In this document: positions 60,701 to 64,000 of the stretch, one piece after another | Position numbering within the stretch: position 1 is the stretch's first letter | Layout of the letters: each line of letters opens with the position of its first letter | Source: Echinarachnius parma | Lineage: Eukaryota > Echinodermata > Echinoidea > Clypeasteroida > Echinarachniidae | NCBI GenBank assembly: GCA_037951105.1 | Contig: JBAMJV010001317.1 | Location: forward strand, 62,001-126,000 | Reading direction: 5' to 3' | DNA length: 64,000 nt | The notes under the pieces: model-generated | What the model was told of the DNA's origin: nothing | Databases searched by the model: none | The model's input: only the letters and a program-made list of their open reading frames with translations | Translations under genes and position numbers: made by a program

Positions 60701-63700
60701 ACCTACCTAATTGGAGATCCAACTTCTTTCTCCCTGAAGCAGGATTGGACGAGGGTCCGTTGTCCAAACTGATGCCCGCATCAGGCCACGAGTTTGAGAG
60801 GCTCTTGCGATGGAATCTCTGCTCCCGTTCCAGCTCCTCTCTGGACCGGGGCGCCAGTGCACCCACAGACGGCATGTGCTTCTCGCTGTAGGAGTGCTGC
60901 TGGTTCTTGAGGGAAGGGCTGGCATCTACTTCATCCAGGTGGTGTGGCTGGGAGAAGGACTGCTTCATCATCCCACCGCCGCCACCCCCACCTGCGCGCT
61001 TCTTGGGGATTACAGCTGTGTTACCCAGGAACGGGTCTGGCCCACCTGTTGCAAAGAAATAAGAAGGAAAACATAAGGACCTCATCATTCAGTTCAGTGA
61101 TCATGTTCATGATATTGATATCAAATAGATGGAACATTTTGGCCACCAGAAGATAGGTCCGGCTACATGAAATTCATCATTTCGTGGCCATGCAGGAAAC
61201 CAGAAAAATAAGTTTACCAAGGGCAAGCCCTCTGAAGGGATCTGGCTGAACTGTTAGGTATAGCAATGTATCCTGGAGAAAAAAAACATAGACATCCCAT
61301 CATACAACTTTTTAGGGGATGACCATGATGGCCACATTACAGAGGAACAAGTATCTCCGACCTGTATGACAGCATGTTAATTGGCAACAGTGTAATAGAA
61401 TTATGACCAGACCAGTTTCTTGAGGGTCATGGTCCTATCATCAAGAACTGGTATCCCTCCGTTCCACATCGACATCCTCATCAACGAGATGATTATGTTC
61501 TGCCTCAACTTCTCATCTCCAGCTATGCCTCAGTACCCGCACCATCATCAAGAAATTACACAATATCACTTTTTTGTTAAGAACCAAGAAAGAAGAAACG
61601 AAATTATGACATTCAACACATTAGAAACTTTATCAAGGGTTCTGACCCAAATAGGAGTTGTTTACACAAATTTTGTGTTTTACATGCAAAAGGAAAGTGT
61701 ACAACACAGTATGTGTAGTATAAGGATAATTTACTGAGTGTTTCCCGAAATGGAAAAAAAATAGTAGAAAGCCACGTAACCCAGCTTAAAATTGTCAAAC
61801 ATACAGCAGTTTATCTGCAGAGAGAAAAATCACAAAACACACTTTATAAAGAAAACAAAAATGATATCACGTGGAACACTGTACTTTACAAACTTGGCTA
61901 TTTTTAGCCAGTGCACCATATGCCAACATTGAGAGAAAATTCACTCTGCACTGCAGTCTCAAAATTGGTAGATATTGCCATAAATTGGTTCTAAATGAAA
62001 GGGTAAATGCATTGTCAGCCATCGGTCTCTTACATTGACTTCTAACCCCTTTCTTTCTCAGTAACAGAATCAATTTTCTGTTGACTTGGGAAAGTAGATT
62101 TCCAATAATGGAGCGATTCAAGATGAATGAAACATTCTGCAACATATTTGCCAAAGACAATATCCATATATATGCAACCTAGCCTTGCATTTGGAACACA
62201 CATCATCTATGATGGATCAAGGCGACACAAGGCATTCTGACATTTACTTTTGTGGTTTCATAAATCAGGATTACCTATTTTCCTCTTGATATCATCAATC
62301 GTGTCACTAACCATACACTCTGTAGAGCTGTTGGCTGTTTTTTTTTTTTTTTTTTTGTACAGTCCTGTTTTCATTTGAATTTTGAATGGCTGTAGAGTGG
62401 AGTTGTACAACTCACAAATATGTCTGTACGTGAAAATGTTGGCTACTACAAATGACATAGTACTGAAAGACCTTATCATAATCAAACATAATACTGTATT
62501 ACTTGTTTGTTCTATCATCATGCCTATTAAGAACTGTCTTAGGAATTGCTATATTTTCCTTGACAGTTATGTATGCCAAATATTCATCACCTTTATGGGA
62601 AGCCAGTGTATAATATGCCAAAATATGCCATGTATTGACAAATAAGTATAAATAATATGCAGGGTGCTAGATAGAACTTGCTTGATTGTCCGGGTTAAGT
62701 GAAAGTAGAATAAGGGGGGAAGGGGGAAGAAAAGTAGTTGTCCAAATGTGGCAAGAAAATCTGCAATGAGATTCAAAGTAAATTGAAGTATAATTTCCAT
62801 TTGGGCATGTAAAATTGTCTTTTAGGCCGTTTTTTTTTGTTTTAACCTAAAAAAATAATGTTTTTCCAAACTAGCAAGACTTTTAAACAAGTTTTACAGC
62901 ACCCTGCTATGACCCCAAATTCAAATTTGATTGATATTTTTTGATCTGCAATTGACACTTGAGGATAATGGAACCAGCTAATCACCAGCAACCAACAATC
63001 TTCATCAGCAATTCATGTATTTCTGAATTATGCTTGAATCTTTCCTTCGCAGGATACTGAATGCTAATTTTAATGATGAACCATGCAGCCTTGTGGAAGT
63101 TGATTAGATTGAATGCACATCCCTGGCAAACTCAATCAAGTATTTATAAGGCACCGACCATGACTCTGGCTAAGGTCAGAATAACTTACCATCCATGTAC
63201 ATCTGATAAAAACAAAAACAAGCAAGGTTCAAGGGGGGCCATACTGTCAGAGGGAGGATGGTAAAAAGATGGGGGTGCCTTTACTCACCTTAATTTAGCC
63301 CGTACTTTTTCAAGGCCAATCAAGCTATTCTTCTCTGCAAGCATGTTTTCATTATTGTGATTAGTCTCACTGGCTTGAAACACTGAAGGTGTTTTGTTTC
63401 GTGTATGATCGATTGATCCAGAATCATGTTTCCCCAGGAATAATTATCAAAAGCAAAGAGGTTTTTATATATGCATTTCCATATGCAAGCCATATAGAAA
63501 CATTGTTTCTAGCAATCAAAAGTTGATCAACATATTCAGAGAGAGAGCACAGGAGGAAGAGTAGATGTTTATTAGTAGCTAAAATATGTCTGAATGCAAT
63601 ACGATGATACAAAATATTATAAGGAAACTATATTCTGTTTTTGACAGATATAAAGGAATGGCATCAGTCTCCATTCTACTAAAGTATTACAGTCACAAAA

Positions 63701-64000
63701 TCATGGCATATTGTTATTCCCAGTTTACATCTCCCGCTAAAATGCGTTAATTGATGATGATTACAATATTAATCATGATGAAGTCAGTGTTACATTGTTA
63801 TTATTCTATCTCCCACCATATCAATGATAGTAGAACTATGATAATTTGATCACGCCAGTATGTTGTGTTTAATCAAGAGGGTATTATCCTTTTCTTTTCA
63901 CCCCGCTGAACAATATCCAATTTCAGCCGCAGAGAAATAATTATAATCTGCTTCAATAAATGCTGCCGGTGGCACTCTCCATCCCAACTCACTCAAAGGT
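31880..64000 (-). CDS. TOGARAM1: TOGARAM1/crescerin-like TOG-array protein, 5' end beyond window
   Basis: Twenty-two exons from 63334 down to the TGA at 31880 join in phase to about 1244 residues. TOGARAM1 (crescerin) is a ciliary protein whose TOG domains bind tubulin and help control axoneme length. Seen here: a phospho-rich linker with MTSLQTIRGSAAKKRAQKMA and VIGKGVFGSD, a long E/R/K/Q helix (exons 46355-46606 and 43544-43781), TOG3 (from SLRYLGHEDW in exon 40653-40805 to exon 36819-36945) and TOG4 (from GLGASDWNSRLQAIERLQ in exon 35822-36023 to the end). TOG1, TOG2 and the start codon are not in the window. The identification rests on domain order and linker motifs; a TOGARAM2-type paralogue is less likely. 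Confidence 0.85.
32560..32646 (-). CDS. TOGARAM1: TOGARAM1-like exon, TOG4 (87 bp)
   Basis: Acceptor ATTTCAG, donor TTTCTT/GTAAGT. Encodes MLVLVQPFSNATQYGNVRAR, in phase with both neighbours. Confidence 0.88.
32787..32816 (-). pseudogene. Short decayed copy of an exon-intron junction
   Basis: CATGTCTGAAATAAGATAGA copies the acceptor side of exon 32560-32646 (CATGTCTGAAATGAGATAGA) about 150 bases upstream in the same intron. Confidence 0.45.
33394..33890. mobile_element. MITE-like element with AGAGATGCCAACC ends
   Basis: ATATGCAGAGATGCCAACC at the left and the complement GGTTGGCATCTCTGTATAT at the right, about 497 bases. Contains an A-run (about 33721-33753) and (AT)n. No protein. Confidence 0.75.
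33940..34167. mobile_element. MITE-like element C, copy 1
   Basis: ATATGATGACA at the left, TGTCATCATAT at the right, 228 bases, with GTACCCCGGGGTAC palindromes near both ends. Aligns with 54238-54446. Confidence 0.8.
34380..34587 (-). mobile_element. MITE-like element A, partial
   Basis: Minus-orientation partial copy of 29723-30103: it has the TGCAATGAGTTA / ATATCACTTTGCATTTTC block and ends AAGTTACTAGATCCATCCCT. The other terminus is lost. Confidence 0.65.
35063..35279 (-). CDS. TOGARAM1: TOGARAM1-like exon, TOG4
   Basis: 217 bases, acceptor TTCCAG, donor CATGTTG/GTGAGT. Encodes FASRLSDSNSKVNIAALTAM and the helices through DRILDLILEHV. Confidence 0.92.
35686..35720 (-). pseudogene. Decayed copy of the donor end of exon 35822-36023
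   Basis: The minus strand reads EDVTSANVVKGY against EDVISANVVK of the real exon 135 bases away. The donor has become GGGTAC, so it cannot splice. Confidence 0.7.
35822..36023 (-). CDS. TOGARAM1: TOGARAM1-like exon, start of TOG4
   Basis: 202 bases, acceptor TTATAG, donor GTCAAG/GTAAGA. Basic linker, then the TOG4 start GLGASDWNSRLQAIERLQEM. Confidence 0.92.
36330..36402 (-). pseudogene. Decayed copy of exon 36473-36585
   Basis: The minus strand aligns over about 70 bases: NPKS-stop-ANSG against NPNSRANSG. In-frame stops show it is dead. Confidence 0.75.
36473..36585 (-). CDS. TOGARAM1: TOGARAM1-like exon, TOG3-TOG4 linker
   Basis: 113 bases, acceptor GACTAG, donor TACAC/GTAAGT. S/N/R-rich linker (KARRSNPNSRANSGSQSYSR). 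A decayed copy lies at 36330-36402. Confidence 0.85.
36819..36945 (-). CDS. TOGARAM1: TOGARAM1-like exon, end of TOG3
   Basis: 127 bases, acceptor TGGCCAG, donor AATAAG/GTAAAA. Encodes YYARKIFFSLMNHPDFDRLI and KNLKSIRDILENL. Confidence 0.9.
37225..37383 (-). CDS. TOGARAM1: TOGARAM1-like exon, TOG3
   Basis: 159 bases, acceptor TTTGCAG, donor ACAAG/GTACTT. Encodes HKNSTVRRATVVFLDVLVDR, a HEAT helix pair with the KNSTVR tubulin-facing type of turn. Confidence 0.9.
37578..37876. repeat. Dispersed GGCCCAGGGCCACNA repeat fragments
   Basis: CTGGCCCAGGGCCACTAAAA at 37591-37610 and CCCGCTGGTACAGGGCCATC near 37845; related fragments at 44605-44650 (CCGCTGGCCCAGGGCCACCA) and about 52366-52400. All lie in introns of the TOGARAM1-like gene. 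Confidence 0.5.
37900..39170. other. Large intron of the TOGARAM1-like gene, no recognised feature
   Basis: AT-rich intronic DNA without a supportable exon or repeat structure. Confidence 0.5.
39184..39332 (-). CDS. TOGARAM1: TOGARAM1-like exon, TOG3
   Basis: 149 bases, acceptor GATATAG, donor GCAAG/GTAAGG. Encodes RILLPKAGESNGFIRED and KTLEAMVKNATPQRVLSSLI. Confidence 0.9.
39438..39836. repeat. (CATCAC)n microsatellite
   Basis: About 400 bases of CATCAC, CATCAT and CACTCT words in the intron next to a TOG3 exon. Long MV, DG or SP frames here are artefacts. Confidence 0.95.
39877..40069 (-). CDS. TOGARAM1: TOGARAM1-like exon, TOG3 HEAT repeats
   Basis: 193 bases, acceptor AACCAG, donor GATAAG/GTAAAG. 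Encodes EVKLDGLFIIQRLASFHTNE and VKNLRSSVARAAISTLGDLF, typical HEAT helices. Confidence 0.9.
40165..40250 (-). pseudogene. Second, weaker copy of exon 39877-40069
   Basis: The minus strand has TTATTCATTATTCAG where the real exon has TTATTCATCATTCAG, then a shared CATA-CTAAT and a GATTGGAGG-AAACTG stretch. Several indels. Confidence 0.45.
40397..40550 (-). pseudogene. Decayed two-exon copy between real TOG3 exons
   Basis: 40397-40490 reads QRLSSFHANEI in one minus frame against QRLASFHTNEI of exon 39877-40069. 40493-40550 matches the middle of exon 40653-40805 (GAGTTGGCAACAGGC on the plus strand). The pieces are in gene order, with frameshifts. Confidence 0.75.
40653..40805 (-). CDS. TOGARAM1: TOGARAM1-like exon, start of TOG3
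   Basis: 153 bases, acceptor TGTACAG, donor GACTG/GTGAGT. Its end SLRYLGHEDW is the first TOG3 helix; the tryptophan codon is split by the intron. Confidence 0.88.
40810..42126. other. Intronic DNA, no recognised feature
   Basis: AT-rich; the short frames near 41723-42038 lack splice sites or conserved motifs. Confidence 0.5.
42127..42535. mobile_element. MITE-like element related to A
   Basis: TTAAAGTGATCCATTAACTT at the left and AAGTTACTGGATCACTTTAA at the right. It also holds an internal CGCGAACGATC tandem (42353 and 42380). Confidence 0.7.
42736..42758. repeat. C23 homopolymer
   Basis: Follows a CAGTGGAGTAG word at 42650-42660 by about 75 bases. Confidence 0.95.
42909..43032 (-). CDS. 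TOGARAM1: TOGARAM1-like exon, basic linker before TOG3
   Basis: 124 bases, acceptor GCCACAG, donor AAGAC/GTAAGT. Encodes FTADLAINGATLDNTTRK and RIASKPPAASTPLKKK. Confidence 0.82.
43391..43504. mobile_element. MITE with CAGTC...GACTG ends (pogo/Tigger-like)
   Basis: CAGTCCATCTGTCTATAG at the left and CTATAGGCAGGTTGACTG at the right; relative of 31269-31442. Confidence 0.6.
43544..43781 (-). CDS. TOGARAM1: TOGARAM1-like exon, charged helix part 2
   Basis: 238 bases, acceptor GTGACAG, donor GATGAAG/GTAATT. Continues the helix (EERDRQREERMREREEQKRE) and ends it with KKLDATSPYEQDDE. Confidence 0.85.
43800..46150. other. Large intron, mostly unassigned
   Basis: AT-rich. Contains a GGCCCAGGGCCACCA fragment near 44615. 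A weak copy of the 46355 exon junction at 45345-45405 shares TTTTCATCCCATACCATCTG with the better copy at 46208. Confidence 0.5.
46208..46262 (-). pseudogene. Decayed copy of the donor end of exon 46355-46606
   Basis: On the plus strand AAAATCACAGAATGTGGAAT here matches AAAATCACAGAAAGTGGAAT beside the real donor, and TTCTGTTTTCTGCCTCCT matches the exon end CTCTGTGTCTCCGCCTCCT. Period about 110 bases. Confidence 0.65.
46355..46606 (-). CDS. TOGARAM1: TOGARAM1-like exon, charged helix part 1
   Basis: 252 bases, phase 0 at both ends, acceptor GACACAG, donor CAGAGG/GTAAGT. From MARRQQEKKEELEQRKAKHM onward almost every residue is E, R, K, Q or A, as in a coiled coil or single alpha-helix. Confidence 0.85.
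46750..48780. other. Large intron with a 44-bp tandem repeat
   Basis: TATTTAATTTCTATATATTG repeats at 47955 and 47999. The rest is AT-rich intron without supportable features. Confidence 0.55.
48793..48959 (-). CDS. TOGARAM1: TOGARAM1-like exon, acidic linker
   Basis: 167 bases, acceptor CTCCAG, donor GAAGAG/GTGAGA. Encodes VFGSDTNIVEYPRPNGNEK and FKKDFDEDSLEEEE. Confidence 0.88.
49052..50310 (-). pseudogene. Array of decayed copies of the acceptor half of exon 48793-48959
   Basis: Copies at about 49052-49124 (GGTACGAGGATAGTCAACTA against GGACGAGGATACTCCACTAT), about 50118-50220 (mainly intronic part, TATTGAACATTCT) and about 50262-50360 (GGTATCACTTCAAAATACAC against GGTATCACTACCAAATACAC). 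The first has an early stop in the exon frame. A foldback element splits the first copy. Confidence 0.65.
49125..50019. mobile_element. Foldback element inserted in an exon fossil
   Basis: GGGGTGTTTTGCAAAGATT at the left and the complement of GGGGTGTTTCACAAAGATT at the right; the arms continue inward (ACTTCACCCCTAAGCAATTG near 49306; CAATTGCTTAGGGGTGAAGT near 49845). Arms of at least 250 bases, no protein. Confidence 0.8.
50400..52560. other. Large intron, mostly unassigned
   Basis: AT-rich; contains the 50-bp mini element at 51340-51389. No other feature supported. Confidence 0.5.
51340..51389. mobile_element. Element A reduced to its two ends (50 bp)
   Basis: TTAAAGGGATTTAGTAACAT and TTGTCCAAATCC match the outer right end of element A in reverse, and ACTAGATCCCTTTAA closes the other side. 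An almost complete internal deletion. Confidence 0.8.
52565..52790 (-). pseudogene. Two weak copies of exon 52853-52963 and its donor flank
   Basis: TTTGCCTATAGCCATCAAAC (52637) and TTCCTATAACCATTACAAAG (52742) match TTTGCCTATGACCATTGCAA at the real donor end, with shared upstream words (TTTATCTGATTG). Both copies are too diverged to code. Confidence 0.55.
52853..52963 (-). CDS. TOGARAM1: TOGARAM1-like exon with conserved linker motif
   Basis: 111 bases, acceptor TTGTAG, donor CAAAG/GTAAGA. Encodes SILSPLSMASLHHPGG and GEDFAMVIGK, leading into GVFGSD of the next exon. Decayed copies of this exon lie on both sides. Confidence 0.88.
53068..53275 (-). pseudogene. Decayed copy of exon 52853-52963, split by a hairpin element
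   Basis: Outside the insertion the minus strand reads STLSPLPMA against SILSPLSMA and EDLDDIVALVGED against VDLDDNGALVGED. The copy carries a frameshift between these parts, and in the acceptor-side frame a TAG stop. Confidence 0.8.
53134..53232. mobile_element. 99-bp hairpin element with 11-bp direct repeats
   Basis: GGGCGTAAAT and ATTTACGCCC ends with inner inverted CATCAGGGGGGATGA / TCATCCCCCTCTGATG. GAAAGAGCCAT flanks it at 53123-53133 and 53233-53243, as expected for a target-site duplication. Confidence 0.8.
53740..53964. mobile_element. MITE-like element with about 45-bp TIRs
   Basis: TAAGCCCTCTGCAGACAGAG at the left and CTCTGTCTGCAGAGGGCTTT at the right; TIRs extend through GCCGACTCGACCCGAT. 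GC-rich compared with its AT-rich surroundings. Confidence 0.85.
54238..54446. mobile_element. MITE-like element C, copy 2
   Basis: Same ends and body as 33940-34167 (CGCGCGCTGCACTGCATGCA and GACGCAAGATGGCGC shared), 209 bases. Confidence 0.8.
54497..54870. mobile_element. MITE-like element A, copy 2
   Basis: TTAAAGGGATCTAGTAACTT and GTTACTAGATCCCTTTAA ends, 374 bases; aligns along its length with 29723-30103. Confidence 0.85.
55229..56395. mobile_element. TIR element with CCGTATTTGTCGGTGTATTA ends
   Basis: TACCGTATTTGTCGGTGTAT at the left and its exact complement at the right; AACCGCACC and GGTGCGGTT follow inward. About 1.17 kb, enclosing the hairpin at 55674-55835. I found no transposase frame, so it is probably non-autonomous. 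Confidence 0.8.
55674..55835. repeat. Long hairpin inside the 55229 element
   Basis: Arms of about 74 bases (55674-55747, 55762-55835) with few mismatches; outer words AGCCCGCCATATCACTCATA and TATGAGTGATATGGCGGGCT, inner GATCCATCCGCCGG and CCGGCGGATGGATC. Confidence 0.85.
56563..57350. repeat. Dispersed repeat G, copies 2 and 3
   Basis: 56563-56650 begins TTTAACCCACTCAGGACTGG and 57255-57350 begins TTTAAACCCATTCAGGACTA; both share AAATC/AAAT-CATCTTCCAT-type cores with 29129-29232. Confidence 0.6.
57556..57640. repeat. CAGTGGTGTAGCGTGGG motif followed by G19
   Basis: The motif at 57556-57572 is followed about 40 bases later by G19 (57613-57631), the same pairing as at 9016. Confidence 0.75.
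58336..58583 (-). CDS. TOGARAM1: TOGARAM1-like exon, basic serine-rich linker
   Basis: 248 bases, acceptor TTCCAG, donor AAAAG/GTAGGC. Encodes KKGSDSPFSSKPRIARANSS and an S/G/N-rich stretch ending RDRKRTK. Confidence 0.85.
58876..59093 (-). CDS. TOGARAM1: TOGARAM1-like exon, conserved linker motif
   Basis: 218 bases beginning MTSLQTIRGSAAKKRAQKMA after acceptor CCGTAG; donor AAGAAA/GTGAGT. The methionine is internal: the upstream exon joins in phase 0. Confidence 0.9.
59232..59300 (-). pseudogene. Weak copy of the donor flank of exon 59657-59907
   Basis: TTTTTAACTCAATAAGGAAG and GATGTTATCT-TTCTACGATAA resemble TTTCAACTCAATAAGGAGTA and GATTTCATCTCTTCGATAA beside the real donor. Short, so tentative. 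Confidence 0.4.
59657..59907 (-). CDS. TOGARAM1: TOGARAM1-like exon, linker
   Basis: 251 bases, acceptor CCCACAG, donor CCTAGT/GTGAGT. Proline/serine-rich linker, including DYHTQYDMPSPGKGP and KEEIPS at its end. Confidence 0.85.
60707..61045 (-). CDS. TOGARAM1: TOGARAM1-like exon, linker
   Basis: 339 bases, acceptor CAACAG, donor AATTAG/GTAGGT. Encodes a glycine run (AGGGGGGGMM), SREELEREQRFHRKSLSNSW and a serine/proline-rich end. Disordered linker. Confidence 0.85.
61218..61250 (-). CDS. TOGARAM1: TOGARAM1-like microexon (33 bp)
   Basis: Encodes QPDPFRGLAL; donor CCCTTG/GTAAAC. Acceptor CTAACAG at 61251 keeps the phase with the upstream exon; an alternative acceptor at 61273 (CTCCAG) would need a different upstream exon. 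PDPFRG here and PDPFLG in the next exon look alike. Confidence 0.6.
61400..62250. other. Intronic DNA, no recognised feature
   Basis: Frames here lack splice sites and conserved motifs. Confidence 0.45.
62275..62327 (-). CDS. TOGARAM1: TOGARAM1-like exon (53 bp)
   Basis: Acceptor CCAACAG after a long T/A tract, donor AAATAG/GTAATC; encodes STECMVSDTIDDIKRKI. A competing acceptor seven bases upstream would shift the phase against the previous exon, so I prefer 62327. Confidence 0.55.
62340..63280. other. Intronic DNA, no recognised feature
   Basis: A 13-base candidate between good splice sites at 63191-63203 does not fit the exon phases and was not annotated as an exon. Confidence 0.45.
63289..63334 (-). 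CDS. TOGARAM1: TOGARAM1-like exon (46 bp)
   Basis: Acceptor TGCTTGCAG, donor AATTAAG/GTGAGT. Encodes KNSLIGLEKVRAKL, entering in phase 1 and leaving in phase 2. Short, but the phases match the next exon. Confidence 0.55.
63993..64000 (-). CDS. TOGARAM1: Possible TOGARAM1-like exon end at the window edge
   Basis: A consensus donor GTGAGT lies at 63987-63992 after ACCTTTGA. Ending here in phase 1 would fit the next exon at 63334. Only eight bases are visible, so this is a guess. Confidence 0.25.

Noticed and set aside
63191-63203. 13-base microexon between good splice sites
   Set aside because: It cannot be placed without breaking the phase of exons 63289-63334 and 62275-62327.

Overview
The window is a piece of an intron-rich, AT-rich, repeat-dense animal genome. 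Canonical GT-AG introns, a CR1/L2-like retrotransposon, many small inverted-repeat elements and long homopolymer and CA tracts suggest a marine invertebrate. I could not place it in a phylum from sequence alone. All three host genes lie on the minus strand. I rebuilt them exon by exon, and every splice phase closes.

Left part (1-8200): a two-pore-domain potassium channel (K2P-1) in four exons at 7663-8200, 5678-5837, 2879-3122 and 1-2439. The last exon carries the fourth membrane helix and then about 790 residues of low-complexity repeats that stay open to the window edge with no stop. Because that frame never closes inside the window, it is easy to miss. Position 8200 up to the next gene holds no host gene. 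That stretch contains hairpins, CA arrays, a 1.5 kb foldback, an octamer-rich tandem repeat and a 5.8 kb composite in which a full-length but frameshifted CR1/L2-like LINE (plus strand, about 16.5-21.26 kb) sits between 335-bp inverted arms.

Middle (22054-23984): a complete second K2P channel (K2P-2, three exons, 413 residues). Its tail also carries tandem peptide repeats of a different kind. Both channels have an intron that splits the first glycine codon of the first selectivity filter. From 24 to 31.6 kb I found only repeats and unassigned DNA.

Right part (31880 to beyond 64000): most of a TOGARAM1/crescerin-like gene, a ciliary TOG-array microtubule protein. I traced 22 consecutive phase-compatible coding exons plus one possible exon at the edge, about 1244 residues, containing the linker, an unusually long E/R/K/Q helix, TOG3 and TOG4. 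The start and the N-terminal TOG1-TOG2 half lie beyond the window. Many of its introns hold decayed second copies of the neighbouring exon, mutated at splice sites or by stops and frameshifts. Two of these copies have themselves been hit by inverted-repeat elements. This repeated exon-fossil pattern and the giant repeat tail of K2P-1 are the most unusual things in the window.
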